Assembly: GCA_029204225.1 (NCBI GenBank)
Contig: CM055095.1
Span: 18,683,450-18,747,449, forward strand
DNA: 64,000 bases
Source: Diphasiastrum complanatum
Taxonomy: Eukaryota; Streptophyta; Lycopodiopsida; Lycopodiales; Lycopodiaceae
Direction: 5' to 3'
The translations under genes were made by a program, and so were the position numbers. This document shows, in pieces, positions 1-12,149 of this stretch (positions are counted from its first letter, which is position 1; each line of letters begins with the position of its first letter). The notes under the pieces were generated by a model. That model worked only from the letters and a program-made list of their open reading frames with translations, had not been told where the DNA came from and searched no databases.

Positions 1-1122
1 CTAATGACATTTAATGATTGGCTTTGTCTTCTGTGATTGATGAGCTCATGGACTTTTATTACTTAGTGTCCTTTAGCTATTCATTACCAAGAACTAGAGA
101 GGCATTGCTCTCTATATAGGAGAGAGTTTCCACCTCAGATCAATTAGTTTCATGTATTGCTCTAATACTTGTTCCATTATAAAGTTGGAGGTTTTTTTGT
201 AGTAGTATTGAATGCTTTTCCATGATGTTATGCCATTGCTTTGAATGATGAATGCAAAATTGTTAGAATTGTTCTTAGTTTTTCACATTTACTGTAGTAT
301 TGTGATCAGACATTGTTTCTATTTTGTAGCATATTGCAAAGATATCTCAATCTCGTCTCCATGTTGATGTCCCTGCGGTATGTGCTCAAAAGAAACTTGA
401 AAAGATCCACAATATTAAAAAAAATGCACGTCATAGAATTGACAACCAAACAACTTAATGGACTTAGGAAAGTTTGTATTTGATAGATCTAGCTCAATAC
501 AACATCCAAACTTCCAATCCATTATTTAACTCATTTTATTTTTGTGCAAATCTCCCATGATTTTTAGTAACACCAATTTAGCTACTAGGCCAATTCTAAG
601 TAGTTTTTCATACCTTAAAAGTAACTTTAACTAAAATCAATAAATTACTAATTTTACCACAAATCAATACCTGCTTAAAAAGTAATCAAATTTCAAGGGA
701 CAAAGAAAGCCCAAATTTGAAATTAGTCTTGTTGGTTTTACCAAAAAATTGTTCATGTTCATGAACTTTATGTACAACTAAGGATAATAGAAAGCTAATA
801 TATATTTACATTCTATTTTCATGGAGTACCTGATATATTCAATCCAATTTCTAATCTAGATCCATTTATTCATTCATTCATTTGTAGTCTTGTGCATAAT
901 ATTGAAGTTCGGATCGGATGAAGGACAACCAATTGGACGTACCAATTGGCATCCCCTTGCATACAAATGATTTGTAGACAATCGGCCTTCCCTACTAATC
1001 TACTATTCTAGAACTACTCAAGCTAGTTCTCGCCATACAACTAAGGGTTTCAGAAAGGTGCAAGAAAACTGATAAGATAGGCATTCTCTGCATTTTTACA
1101 TGTGATTTTTTGCAGGTCAAAA
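1..1122. other. Left-edge stretch without a recognised gene
   Basis: AT-rich sequence with no long open frame and no recognisable protein domain. One short candidate exon is listed separately at 330-377. A short segment near 100-180 reads like a promoter/leader (TATATA followed by GA-rich sequence) but nothing downstream supports a gene. Confidence 0.5.
330..377 (+). other. Candidate orphan internal exon (48 bp)
   Basis: A pyrimidine-rich tract ending TTTTGTAG is followed by exactly 16 open codons (HIAKISQSRLHVDVPA) and then a GTATGT donor. The canonical acceptor and donor around a phase-0 open segment are what make it look like an exon. No neighbouring exon was found within the window and the peptide was not recognised, so it may be chance or the end of a gene that starts left of the window. 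Confidence 0.18.
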
Positions 1123-1263
1123 ATGTTGATCAATATTTCATAGAAGATGAAAATGTAGCCCTACGTCTAAGTAAAATGCAGATTGGCATTTTACTTACAA
1201 CGTAGAAATGTCAAAAGGTTTTTTTACCAGTCAGCCAAAAAATGAAAAAATATTGATCAGCAT
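1123..1263. repeat. Foldback (hairpin) element, about 140 bp
   Basis: The outer arms (ATGTTGATCAATATTTCAT from 1123 and its near reverse complement ending at 1263) and the inner arms (1161-1179 and 1186-1205, around AAGTAAAATGC / GCATTTTACTT) pair with each other across a loop of about six bases. The arrangement fits a small foldback MITE or a hairpin-forming transcript. No clear target-site duplication was found. Confidence 0.5.
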
Positions 1264-1523
1264 TCATGGGCCACTTAGAATAAGGCTATTCAGCTAATGG
1301 GTTCAAATTTTCTAAGGACTATTCTTGTATCTCAATGGCAAGCGTTAAACATCAACTTCAATGTGTTGCCACTTGCAGTAATGCAACAGATCAAATCATG
1401 ACAACTTCCACAATGTTTTTATCACAGATCTAATCAACGCATGTATATATATGTAGTCATTATGATGTATCAAATATTACAATTAAATATCCTAAACCAT
1501 AGAGATAGAGTGAGTGTCCAATT

Positions 1524-2326
1524 TGTGAAAATATGGCAAAATCTAGCTTTGTTATTTTAACATTTCTTGTATGTGAGAAAATCTCACATGTGTGTAGCAT
1601 GTTCCCATGTGTGGAAAATATGCAAAAGTGTCTTAGTCATGTTGAGTTAGGGGTACTCAAAGTTTCATAGACATCTATCCATGTGTAAGTAGGTGATAGG
1701 GCCACTTTTGGCATTAGAGACAAAATAGGCAAGTACACATGTCAAGTCATAATTAGGCCAAAAGTGGAAAGTGATGTAGCTCGAGTTAGGTTAGGCTACT
1801 TAATTTGCCAAGTTGAGATTTGGTGTGTGACATGTCCCCATGTGTTGGCATAAGAGTTTGTGACCAATCAAAAAGCTAGAATCTATCAAAATGGTCCAAT
1901 CCCGATTAAGGGCTCATATGTCACTCAACCAATAAGATTTAGAGGAGGAAAAGAAGGGTTCCAATTATATTTCACTCCCCTCTACCTCGAGTAGCTACAT
2001 ATAGGAGCATAATCCATTTGCATTGAAAGTGTTTGGAGTTATGAGATTTCTACACTATTTTGAGTCAATCTTGATCTTCTCTCTCTACTCGCGTTTTAGA
2101 TGGTTTATTCTTTCTCTACCCGAGAGGAAGGTTTTTCCACACTTAGTTTTTTCATACTCATGTCTCCACACATGTGAGTGTACTTGTATGATTGATTTAT
2201 GCATGATTTTTAGTGCTCTTGCCTTAGATTTTGGTTTTCAATCTATGTGTGATCTATGTGCAATCACCACATCTTAGGAGATCAAAATCACACTTTCTGG
2301 CACTCCCACACATGTGAAATTCAACA
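1524..2326 (+). repeat. 5' LTR of truncated copia-type element
   Basis: About 803 bp. It starts TGTGAAAATATGG and ends ...TTCAACA immediately before the primer-binding site. The first 130 bp and a later block are repeated from 2751, which defines the start of the LTR. Confidence 0.8.
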
Positions 2327-2338
2327 TGGTATCAGAGC
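2327..2338 (+). other. Primer-binding site, initiator tRNA-Met type
   Basis: TGGTATCAGAGC directly abuts the LTR end. This is the well-known plant LTR-retrotransposon primer site complementary to the 3' end of initiator tRNA-Met. Confidence 0.85.
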
Positions 2339-2750
2339 TAGCCTAAGATATCCATGCATATGTCAAGTTTGATATGAAATTTTTCCTTGAAATCAATATT
2401 TTGAGAGTGTAGTTGCATCTCTATGGCTATCAAGGGGATTTTAGGGTCTAAATGGATCAAAATCACATTGGATTGATCCATGTTGGGTACTATACGGATT
2501 GTACTGCTCAGGCACGTGTGAGATCACCAAAATTTGAATAGTTGGTGTTTCTCCAAGTTGGTGGAATGCTCATCAAAGGTGGCAAGTGATTTCTACCAAA
2601 GATATACTATCATGGATATGGTGAAATTGCTGCTATGGAGGATCGCTTGGCTGGTTTTCACATGATATGCATACCAAAGGATCCACTCAACCAGTTTCAC
2701 AAGGTCCTTGGTTGATCTAGTACCTTATCAAGCTAGTTTTTGAGGAGTGT

Positions 2751-2935
2751 TGTGAAAATGTGGAAAAATCTAGCTTTGTTATTTTAACATTTCTTGTATG
2801 TGAGAAAATCTCACATGTGTGGAGCATGTTCCCATGTGTGGAAAATATGCAAAAGTGTCTTAGTCATGTTGAGTTAGGGGTACTCCATGATTAGGCCAAA
2901 AGTGGAAAGTCATGTAGCTCGAGTTAGGTTAGGCA
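2751..2935 (+). repeat. 3' LTR fragment of truncated copia-type element
   Basis: Matches the start of the 5' LTR closely from TGTGAAAATGTGG to the segment ending GGGGTACTC. It then skips about 90 bp of the LTR, resumes at ATTAGGCCAAAAGTGGAAAG, and stops at GTTAGGC where a MITE begins. Confidence 0.75.
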
Positions 2936-2936
2936 G

Positions 2937-3204
2937 GCATGGTTTGATGGTACAAAAAGAGAACCCATTTTTCATCGTACCTTTTGGTAGTACATTTCAC
3001 TTTTTGGGGATCTGGGAGGGAGCTTGGTAGATGCTACCCACGAGTTAATGCAATGAGGGGCCTAGTAATGATGGGCCTACCCTCTTGGAGTATTGGGGGG
3101 GTAGGTGGCGGGCCTACTCTCTCTCCTCCAATAAAAAACATAGATGCATTTCTACCCAAAAAGGTAGTGTCCTTGACAGTCCATGTTGTACCACCAAACC
3201 ATGC
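2937..3204. mobile_element. MITE-like element with 19-bp terminal inverted repeats
   Basis: The left end 2937-2955 (GCATGGTTTGATGGTACAA) and the right end 3186-3204 (TTGTACCACCAAACCATGC) are reverse complements with one mismatch. A second inner inverted pair is visible (TACCTTTTGGTAG near 2980; CTACCCAAAAAGGTAG near 3155). The 268-bp length without coding capacity fits a MITE. The flanks (GTTAGGCA / TTTAGCCA) resemble an 8-bp target duplication with mismatches, so the superfamily is left open. Confidence 0.6.
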
Positions 3205-5885
3205 TTTTAGCCATGTACTACATTGGCTTACATCGTAGATTGACAATAAATACAGTAACCATATGTAACATGTCCCTATGACCCTATCATCTAGTTACAT
3301 TTGATAAAACTAATGGAACATTGAATGAAAAATTGAGGTGACGGAGTTGAGACGTTTGTGATTGTTCATAATGAAAAGATGAAGCTGGTGTTTGAAAATC
3401 ATGGGTTTTGTTGCCCCCATCATCAAAAGGCATGTTTTGATCCCAAAAAATGAAAAAGATGGCATAAGATGTTATTGAATAGCAAAGATCCTTGAGTTAA
3501 GGACTTCTTTGAGAAGACAATTTGTTGCAGAAGTTTCAGTACAACATGTTTATATGCATTCAAAACTAAATTTACAAGAATTTCAATATTCATTATGGTG
3601 ATCACACTACTTGCATATTTATGCTTTCATTTATCTTTTTTGATTTACATCCATCAAGTATAAGTGTATGGGAGCCAGTACAATATCTTGTAGATATACT
3701 AGATGTCATTGACTCATGATCATACATTGAAAAATCATAGTATAGGAGAAGAAGTCCAAAAGATCATGTAAATAATGATATATTTTTATACGAATTCAAA
3801 TATATTTCAGATATGCATGGTAGTTTTGAAACGCTTGAAGCCATTCTTTTGCCAATTTTTGATAGTGATGGATGACTTACTCCTAACAATACTATGTTAG
3901 AATATTTTAGAAACAAATTACTATTAAATGTGAAAAATTTAATGAAAATAAGTACTAGATAAAAAATTATCCGATTTTTTACTTATATTTGTTGATTGTT
4001 TTTTCAAGTTCAAGTGTTCGTAGGACACTTTAATTTTTTTGTAAAGAATTATCAGATGATATTCTTTCAGACCTTATAAATAAAGGTTGGAATAGTAAGT
4101 TCATCAAAGACATAAATTATAGAATAAAAAAACTTTTCATGACCTTCCGTTATCACATTGAGAAGCAATTGTTTAGTCTCTTACATTTAGCTACCAGAGA
4201 TGGAAAAAAAGGAGTGGGACTTGGATGCACTAGATCAAGGCCTTAAAATGGATGGTCACACAAATCGATAGCATTATATACAATGAAAAAGTTCAATTAT
4301 GATAGAAGTGGAAAAACATTAAAGCCTACATTATATCAAAACAAAGCTTGTCCTAATGCACCATGATTTTCTACTTGATTATTTTAGATTCTTCATAAAG
4401 AAAAAACTAGTAAGATTTTAATGCTTATCTTTTGTTTACTCATTGTTTTGTTATTTAAAATATAAATCTATGCAATGGATATGTATGCAAACACATGTGT
4501 TTTCATATAGATATTAAAAACGACGAGCCGATTAGAAATTACAAGAACCTTTTACAACAATCAACATTGTAGAAGAACAACAAAAGAGAATAAACTTCAT
4601 GAAAATCAATGTATAAATTCATGACTTTATTTCAATAAAAGACAAGCCAAGGTTGGGCTTCAATATAATTGTACAAATGATTTTGTGTACAAATGTTTTT
4701 CTATATTGGTCTATATTTTTTCACACTTGTCTATCTATGCATTTGGGACATTTTCAAAGTCCTTGCTCTTATTCTATATATGTACATAATTAGTACTCAA
4801 AGGCCTTGGAGAGATAAAATATAGGTAAATCCATCGCAAGAATGCTCAAAATTGATTCCTAGTTGAATATGTTTTCATGTGCCAAACCCAATCAAATAGC
4901 CATAGTAATGAAACTAAAGCTAAGATCAAGAAAAAACAACATAGCATTCATGTTGATATAGCCATAAAATACAAGTCACATATAGAGCTCCAAGGAATCA
5001 TCAATAGAATTCAAGGGATGGAAGCAAATCAAATACAAAATGGAATGAGATTCATGTGGATTGTGCACATGAGACCTAGCAAGCTCTATTCCCAAGGTTC
5101 ACATTCAAAAAGAGGAGGTAAAACTCTCTCATTTGCAAATGAGCCAAAAGATTCTCAAAATGATGTCTCTTGCCTACTTATAGACAATCTCTGATCAATT
5201 TGATCTCCTTGATTAAGTAGTTATGATTAAGGATGTCACATCCAATCTTATTGTGTCATTACAGATCCAAAGTTGTTGAATTGAGTCCATTTGTTAGTTC
5301 AAACTATAATCCATGTTCCCATGAAGGAAAAAATGATGGTCAAAGAAGAGATTGATGAAGCACCATATTCCATTTTGGCAACCAATCTACATGGAATGGA
5401 CAGAGTGTATCACCATAATATTCTCTTTTGTCTGCTTTCTCAACATCATATCAACTTGAATGCTTATCCAATTCCCTTGGATCCTTGTTTTTGTCTTGCA
5501 TCTAGCTCTTCTGTCATAGCTAGCAATCCATGTTGTTTGACCAATTTGATGAAGAAAATTACAATTCTTCAATGAGCAATGGTAGTCATGAATTGTTGTT
5601 CATATATAAATGCTCCATTCGAGGTAGTCAACATTAAGAATGATACTTGGTCGTACAATGAGACATGTCTTTGAATAGATTGTTGGCCGAAGTATAATTC
5701 TTTAAATATGGACAAATTTTCATTCAAATTTGGCCAACACAAATCAAATCCATTAAAAAATGTTACTTGGATATGCCCATTAGAGTTGAATTCTGATTTT
5801 GCCAGTTTGGACTTTAAATAAGTTTTACTTTCAAGGATTTGGAAACAATGACTGGCCATGAATATTCTTGAAATATCCCAAGACT
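3205..5885. other. Intergenic AT-rich stretch, nothing recognised
   Basis: Several 60-105 codon open frames exist (for example 4877-5194 on the plus strand and 5569-5859 on the minus strand), but none shows a recognisable domain or flanking splice signals. The last part (about 5860-5885) may already belong to the old gypsy element B, whose gag frame is clear from about 5886. Confidence 0.4.
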
Positions 5886-5973
5886 AACAAAGTTTGGAAG
5901 AAAAATATCTCGGATCTGTCAAAGCAAATGCAAGACTTAAAAGTGCAAATATCTGAAGTATCGGATAAACGGC
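5886..5973 (+). pseudogene. Element B gag fragment left of the insertion
   Basis: An open frame translating as a Lys/Gln/Ser-rich helical segment (WKKNISDLSKQMQDLKVQIS and onward) ends at the ACGGC target site. It continues in frame into the zinc-knuckle region at 15238, which is the evidence that it is gag. The upstream part of gag and any LTR are missing. Confidence 0.65.
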
Positions 5974-6720
5974 TGTTGGAGGGTTTGCGGATCCCAATGC
6001 AACCCCAGCCCTAGTTAATAAGTGAGAGGGATTTGGCACCCTGCGTGTGTAAGTCCAACCCGATGATCACATAAAAATTTGATTAATTAGAAAGTTAATA
6101 AATGGACTTTACGCCTTTCTGTGGGACTTTTAATGTCGCAGGGCCTAAATGTCAAATTAGTGAATAAAGTTGAGTTTCCCTCCAATTTGAATGGCTCCCA
6201 CTCTTTTTTATAATTGAATAATTAGGGAGGCAGAAATGGACCAATAGGATTCAAAGGCCAGAGTCCTCTTCTCTACTATACAAAGGGACCAACTCGAGCT
6301 CCTACACATGTTCATTTTCTCATTTCAATAAAGCAGATTGGTTCTCTTCTGAAATGGATTGATGGATGTCCTTGCTCTCTATCACTTTTCCTCCATCTCT
6401 CATGCTTTCTTTGGATTTTGCTAATTGTTGGATCTGAGTGTTATTGGGATTGCATGTTATTATACTTTTTATGAGAGAGAAAGGGAGAGAGAGAAAGAGT
6501 AAGCCATCTTTGTTGTGAATCTAGTGTTAGTGGATGTAGTGTTAATGTTTAGGGTTAATGGATGTTAGAGTTAGATTTGGATCTTCCATTCAAGCTGAAA
6601 TCTGAACTATACTATCGCTCTCATGGGAACGAACCTACGCATGACAACTAACTTCATCTCTTTGATGCTAGATTGACTAGATCGTGGTTTGAGGTTAGGC
6701 AAGGAAAGAAACCCACTACA
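5974..6720 (+). repeat. 5' LTR of gypsy element A
   Basis: Runs from TGTTGGAGGG to CACTACA, 747 bp. It contains a TATA-like box (TATACAAA, 6277-6284) and a GA-rich stretch (about 6470-6500). The same LTR family occurs at 14495, 20817 and 25701. Confidence 0.9.
6277..6284 (+). promoter_or_regulatory. TATA-like box in LTR A
   Basis: TATACAAA lies within the LTR upstream of AGGGACCAACTCGAG. The related LTRs of element A2 have TATAAAAAG at the same place (21120-21128 and 26004-26012), so this copy has one substitution from the better TATA. It probably marks the start of the retroelement transcript. Confidence 0.5.
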
Positions 6721-6724
6721 ATTT

Positions 6725-6740
6725 TGGCGACGATGTCGGG
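6725..6740 (+). other. Primer-binding site, tRNA-Asp type (degenerate)
   Basis: TGGCGACGATGTCGGG lies four bases after the LTR end. Plant gypsy elements primed by tRNA-Asp have TGGCGCCGTTGCCGGGGA; this copy departs at a few positions. The equivalent in element A2 is TGGTGTCATTGCCGGGGA at 21547-21564. Confidence 0.7.
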
Positions 6741-7952
6741 AAACTACGCCAATTTTTCAATTTGCAGCATGTTTGTTGGATGGTTAGCTTGCATTAGGAT
6801 CTTGTCGTTGCATGAATAGTGTTAGATCTGCATTTTGGGTTAGTTTGGGAGTGATTTTGCTTGATTTGAGTGGATTTGCTTGTTTAAAATCTAATTTGAT
6901 TGTAAAACAGAGAAATCTATTCAAATTACCAATCTTAAGATTCTTTTGGATCTGAGATATCAGAAAAAACAACAAAAATTGGTCAAATCTGCCAGATTTT
7001 GGTCAAAAAGAGACAAAAATCATCATCAGAGTTGATAACTTTTTGCTCTCTTTTAGAAAACCTTTGCTGAGTTGCAGACACCTTCGGTTTTGATCATAGA
7101 ACCTTCAGTTTGAAGGGCAAAGGTTGATTCCCAGCAGTTCCAAAAACATCAAAAAAAACTGTCAAAAAACACCAAAAAATCACCAAAACCCTAAAAATAC
7201 AAAAAAAAAACCTTTGCCCGATTCATTGTGCATAGGTGTGATTCAGATCTATCTACTGCCAAGTTGGCGAAGAATAATACCCAAAATAGAAGGGTTTTCA
7301 GAGGATCAGTTGTCATATTGCCATATTTTTGCCAAAAAAGTCACTTTTTTGCAAAAATACCAGTATTACTCTTGATCCTTTGCCAAAACCTTCACCGAGT
7401 TTCCAGAAAATTCTATTTATAGTAAAATACTATTTTTGAGTTCGGCGAACATTCTTTTTGTCCAGATTATAGAAAATATTGATGTTTACCCTCGCCAAAC
7501 TACAGAAACTATATTTTCTTGTGTCAGAAACCTTCGTCAAGTTTACCATAGTTTTATCTATGTCAGATCTTGAATTTGAGAGGTTGACGAAGGTTATTTT
7601 TATAGAAATTGTTAGAAAAATTGATTAGAGAGTTTTTTTCCAAAATAGCACTGTTGAACCTTCGTCGAGCCAATCTTTGTCTAGGGAATCTTCGCCAGTA
7701 CTATTTTTAGCATCTGATTTTCCAGATCAAGTCTCTATCAAAATTTGGGTCAAATCTAATACAGTTTAATTTGGATTCTGAGAAATTTATCATTTTTGAG
7801 AAGTATCGATTGATTGAATTTTGAAATCTTTTTCACGATATAGAATCAGACTCTTGAAAAGTGGAATAGATCTAGCAAATCTGATCTGAGATAGTTTTTG
7901 ATTGAGAAATCTAGATCCAATCTCATTGTCTGCTTGATTTGAATATGCTAAG
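6741..7952 (+). other. 5' leader of element A with dispersed CCTTCGCC-like motifs
   Basis: An untranslated leader of about 1.2 kb, shared with element A2 over its first 500-600 bp. It contains an A-rich block around 7130-7210 and many scattered copies of a CCTTCG(C/T)C-like motif in both orientations (for example near 7490, 7530, 7590, 7670 and 7690). No open frame has coding character. Confidence 0.6.
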
Positions 7953-9540
7953 ATGGTTGCCCTTCGAGCTGTTTCGGGAGGTGCTCCTCAGGAAGTCAAT
8001 CAATTATTGTTAGAAGAGCACCCCGTTTGGATCTACCCAAATACAACGGATTAACAGATCTAGTTAGATTTCTTCATATCTATGCTGAATCTTGTGAAGT
8101 CTATGGCAAAATTTTCCCTCAAGATAAACTTAAGCTGTTTCTTATGGCCTTAACAAGCGCAACACAAGATTGTTACTATAATCAAGATGAAATTGAACGT
8201 ACAGATTGAGAGACTGTTAAACGAGCCCTTATCACACGGTTCAAACCTCGGAAGTTTATGGAAGACCCTTTCCTACTTTTAAGTAAAATTAAAATGGGAA
8301 AGAGAAAAATGGTTCGAGATTACATTGAACAAGTAAAACGCCTCAGATCTGAGTGCGAACTCGAGTTGATTAACGAAAATGCCATGATTATGTGGTTTTT
8401 GTCAGGTCTACCTAAACAAATCAGACGTGAGCTAAAATGCCATAATGAGTACGCAATGTTGCAGAATGCTATGGACGATGCAATTCGGGAGGAGGATGAA
8501 GACTCAGATGATGAGCCGAATATCAGTATGTTGCCCTATACAGCAGGGCAAACTACAACGACATCCACCACTATTACATCAACAAATGTTAATGCTATTG
8601 CAGAAATGATGTTCAATGAGTTCGAGAAACTTGGGAAGAACCAGCAGAAACAGAGGGAAATGTTGTAGTCGCAATTTGATGAGAAGATCAAAGCATTGGA
8701 AAATTTCCACGGACAAGTGAACAAAGAACCTGAGAAGTTTGCAAAGACTTTTCCTACCAGGAAAAATGTCTCGCGTTCTATTTGTACAGAAAATCACACA
8801 GTGAATGAGTGTCCTCAATTGAAAAAACGAATGGAAATCAGTGTATGTCATTTGTGTAATTCGCCTGATCATGAGACTACTTTTTGCAACTTCAATCCTC
8901 GGATAATTCAGCAACGGTATGCCCAAATTGGATATCAAGAACCACAGTATGGAGGAAATCCAGCAGCTAGACCTCGACAATCTACTCTTGGATACCCGGA
9001 ACGTTTAGCCTTACCTACCCCACCAAAGCACTCCGCTCCTCTTGCCAATTTGATGGAACTAGAACCATACAGAAGTGCTGAGCAATGGAACTATGGTAAT
9101 GATCAAGAAGGTGGATCTTCCGAACAGTATGCTACTTATGCTGCCGCGCAACAACAAGCCTCTAGAAACTGGACCAGAGCACCACTTGGATGCTTTGCAT
9201 GTGGAGAAAATCACAGAGTTGCAGAATGTTCAAATAAAGAGAAATTTGTACCATTCTGTTGTGACTATGGTTATGGGCATTGCTATAAAGACTGTCCAGC
9301 AAGACCAAAGCCACCACCAGCTACAACACCTGTAAATTTGATAACAATCAAGCAAAGATCAGTAGCTCAAAATAAATCAAGTGTACCCTTGATGCTGGTC
9401 ACCATAGCATAGAAGCAGAAAGAACCAGCCGCAGATCCAGTTACTACTGATTCTATACCATTAAATGATATACCAACAGCATCTAGAGTCTATCCTAATC
9501 TTCATGCAGAAAAATGAAGATATCAGGATATGAGGTAGTG
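7953..9540 (+). pseudogene. Element A gag, broken
   Basis: Gag is the structural protein that packages the element RNA. The first ATG in context is 7953, but a frameshift near 8015 moves into the main frame, which starts with RLDLPKYNGL, the usual gag-domain entry. The frame then runs through the capsid-like region to about 9540 with in-frame stops at 8207 (TGA where Trp is expected), 8666 (TAG), 9410 (TAG), 9515 (TGA) and 9535 (TAG). Near the end are a CxxC...H...C zinc knuckle (CFACGENHRVAEC, about 9190-9230) and a second Cys cluster (CCDYGYGHCYKDC). Acidic residues and QQK-rich linkers lie between. Most of these stops could come from single C-to-T changes on one strand or the other. Confidence 0.85.
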
Positions 9541-9610
9541 GATTAAACATCTGCCAGAAGAAGAGGAACTTGAAGCTGCTAAAGCAACAGCCGAAGTACG
9601 TTCTTCACCA

Positions 9611-10374
9611 TTGCAACCACCAAGAAATTCACATACAGATATGAATGATCAGTTGCATCATCATGAAGAACCCTTTAAGATGACTGAACCGGAAGTGCCG
9701 CAAACAGAACTGCTCATGAATATTTTGTCTAGCAAGATCAATATTTCATTGGGAGAGTTCCTGGAGTTGGTGCCAAGAGCAAAAGAAGTCTTAGCGCAAA
9801 AGTTAGCCCAAGCAGAACCAGAAGTCCATCAAGAGCCACTTTTTTGTGCTGGATTTGAAGAATCTAATGAAGTACTCCATGTCAGAGCCGCTTGGAAAAG
9901 TGAACAAAAGAATATCACTCTGCCGATACAGCATAGACAATTTCCTAAGGAAGCAGTTGTGATAGATGGCGGTTCAAGAGTTAACCTGATTTCTACAAAG
10001 CTATGTGAAAAATGGGGCCTTACAAAGATCAAGCTTGCACTTTTGCCATTAAGCTAGTTGATCAAACGACAGTTCATCCGCGAGGAATGATTGAAGATAT
10101 ACTTGTAAGAATTGCGGGAGTACAGTTCGTCATTACTTTCATAGTAATGGACTTACCAGGAGCGCCAAATGTCTACCGAGTCCTATTGGGATGTCCATGG
10201 GTACGAGTTGCGCAAGTAATTCATAACTGGGGTACCAGGAAAATCACTCTTGAAAATCGTGAACGTGCAGTCAAAGTTGATCCTGCAACTCGGACTATCA
10301 AACCAGTGGTCCAAAAAGAGAATGATGATTCATCAACAACGGATCATACTTGTGACCGTCCAGGGAAAAATTAA
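9611..10374 (+). pseudogene. Element A aspartic protease region, frameshifted
   Basis: The retroviral-type aspartic protease that cuts the polyprotein. The active-site region reads VIDGGSRVNLIS (about 9957-9992). The DGG form replaces the usual DSG/DTG, a variant I recall from Tat/Athila-type elements. A frameshift near 10040 splits the domain. The second half (10012-10374, another frame) holds the YRVLLGCPWVR motif, typical of the end of this domain. Another stop/frame change follows at 10372. Confidence 0.75.
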
Positions 10375-10427
10375 GAGTTCATTACGATTCTCAAACAAGT
10401 ACTGTCAGTTGGAATGAAGCTCTTGCA

Positions 10428-12110
10428 ATGATTGATTGTACAGCAGGATATATGTGTCAACAAAATAATCAATCAGATTTGAGTGAGATTTCATTATTAG
10501 ATCGAACTTTGGATACACCGATCATGTTTCCATTGAATGTGCTGAATGTAGCTTGGATATCAACGGAACCTATACCAGATCCGATTGAAAATGATCTCAT
10601 ACCTGTGAGTCATGCCTTGACTTATGATGACAATGCAAAACTTATTGATGAGCAGATTCTCAATCATATGGATCCGATTAGATTTGGAGTGCGTAATGTT
10701 CCTGATGGACCAACAATAAAACCGCCCAAAGGAGTTATATTAAAGGAATATAGGATCACAGGATCAATGACAAAGAAACAAGCCAAGCAACATTATAATA
10801 TGGTTCTGAAATGGGAAAATCCTCCTCAAAAGATTGATTCAAGGAATGTGCCACCCTTATTGGCTAAAGACAAAGGGAAAGTCGAGGATGATTCCACAAG
10901 TCAAAATTCTAGCAAGACATCATCGTCTCGGAAGTCCTCACCTCCACGATCAATTCCTGCTAAGAAGACTAAGCGAAGATCCAACACAAGTCCTTTCGAA
11001 AAAGAACAAGCAGATGTAGTCCAGCATGATATGCCCGAACATTTTAAACGTTATACATTGGATGATGTGGTTATCATGTCACCTAAAGCGCATCGTGAAC
11101 CTGAAGAACACGTGCCAGACTCAAAAGATGTTTACGATGGCCTAGCTAGGACACAGCCAATAAATCTTGCTGAACTAGGAGAACCGGAAAAGATTGTACA
11201 AGTTGGATCACAACTTAATCCTGAACAATATCAGGCACTCCACATGCTACTTATTAAGTATCAGGATTGCTTTGCATGGACTTATCAAGATCTGAAGGGT
11301 ATTCCGAGGTCAGTTATTGAACATACCATACCTTTAGTACCTGATGCAGTTCCAAAGGTTACAAAGCTCTATCGTTGTAATCCTAATATTGCGGATCTGA
11401 TAAAGAAAGAACTTTAGATATTGCTTGACGCCAATTTCATTTATGAGATCGAGCATACCCAATGGATCTCACCGATTGTCATTTTTTCTAAGAAGAATGG
11501 GAAATTGAGAATCTGTGTGAATCTCAAGGCGTTGAACAAAGTGACACAGAAGGATCACTTTTCGTTACCTTTTATTGAAAGCATTTTGGATCGTCTTGCT
11601 GGAGTGGAAGCTTATAGTTTCCTAGATGGATTTAGTGGTTACAACCAGGCTAAGATTGCACCTGTAGATCACCACAAAACTGCTTTTGCAACAGAATGGG
11701 ACACCTACGCTTACAAAGTAATGTCGTTTGGACTCTGTAATGCATCAAGTTCGTTCCAAAAAGTAATGCAATTTGCTTTTAAAGATTATCTACAGAAATT
11801 TCTTGAAATTTACTTGGATGACCTGGGAGTCCATAGTACAAATATAGACCACCTGGATCGATTGGAGAAAGTATTTGAAAGATGCCGTAAATATCAAATT
11901 TCTCTAAATCCAAAAAAATGCCAGATATGGGTTTCCCACGAAGTTGTGCTTGGGCATGTGATATCGAGACATGGTATTGCCACAGATTATTCTAAGATCA
12001 ATATTATTGTGGAATTGCCACCGCCAACAACGATTCGTGGAGATTATGTGTTTATGGGTTATGCAAACTACTATCGCATTTTTTTTATCTTCTTTGCGGA
12101 TTTATCATGA
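10428..12110 (+). pseudogene. Element A linker and reverse transcriptase
   Basis: One frame holds a Lys/Ser-rich linker and then a Ty3-type reverse transcriptase. Landmarks are the CFAWTYQDLKGI entry motif (about 11270), WISPIVIF (about 11463), FLDGFSGYNQ (about 11618) and the catalytic YLDD at 11811-11822, intact. One in-frame TAG at 11415-11417 interrupts the domain just before the fingers region. The frame ends at 12110 with the connection domain (HVISRHGIATD..K, YYRIFF) degenerating. Confidence 0.88.
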
Positions 12111-12149
12111 CCTATATACAAACTGAGTATTGCTCCTATTTGGATAGTA

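Larger units (their letters stand above)
1524..2935 (+). mobile_element. Truncated non-autonomous copia-type LTR element
   Basis: A full LTR (1524-2326, TG...CA ends) is followed directly by a tRNA-Met initiator primer site, a 0.4-kb internal region without gag or pol, a purine-rich tract (TTTTTGAGGAGTGT) and then the start of a second LTR copy at 2751. The second copy is broken by an internal deletion and runs only to about 2935. The internal region is far too short to encode anything, so it is a non-autonomous or internally deleted element. LTR motifs such as the phrase around CATGTGTGGAGC.TGTTCCCATG recur at 41.4 kb, and ccAATA.GATTTAGAGG.GG recurs at 45.36 kb, which ties it to the plus-strand copia element there. 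Confidence 0.75.
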
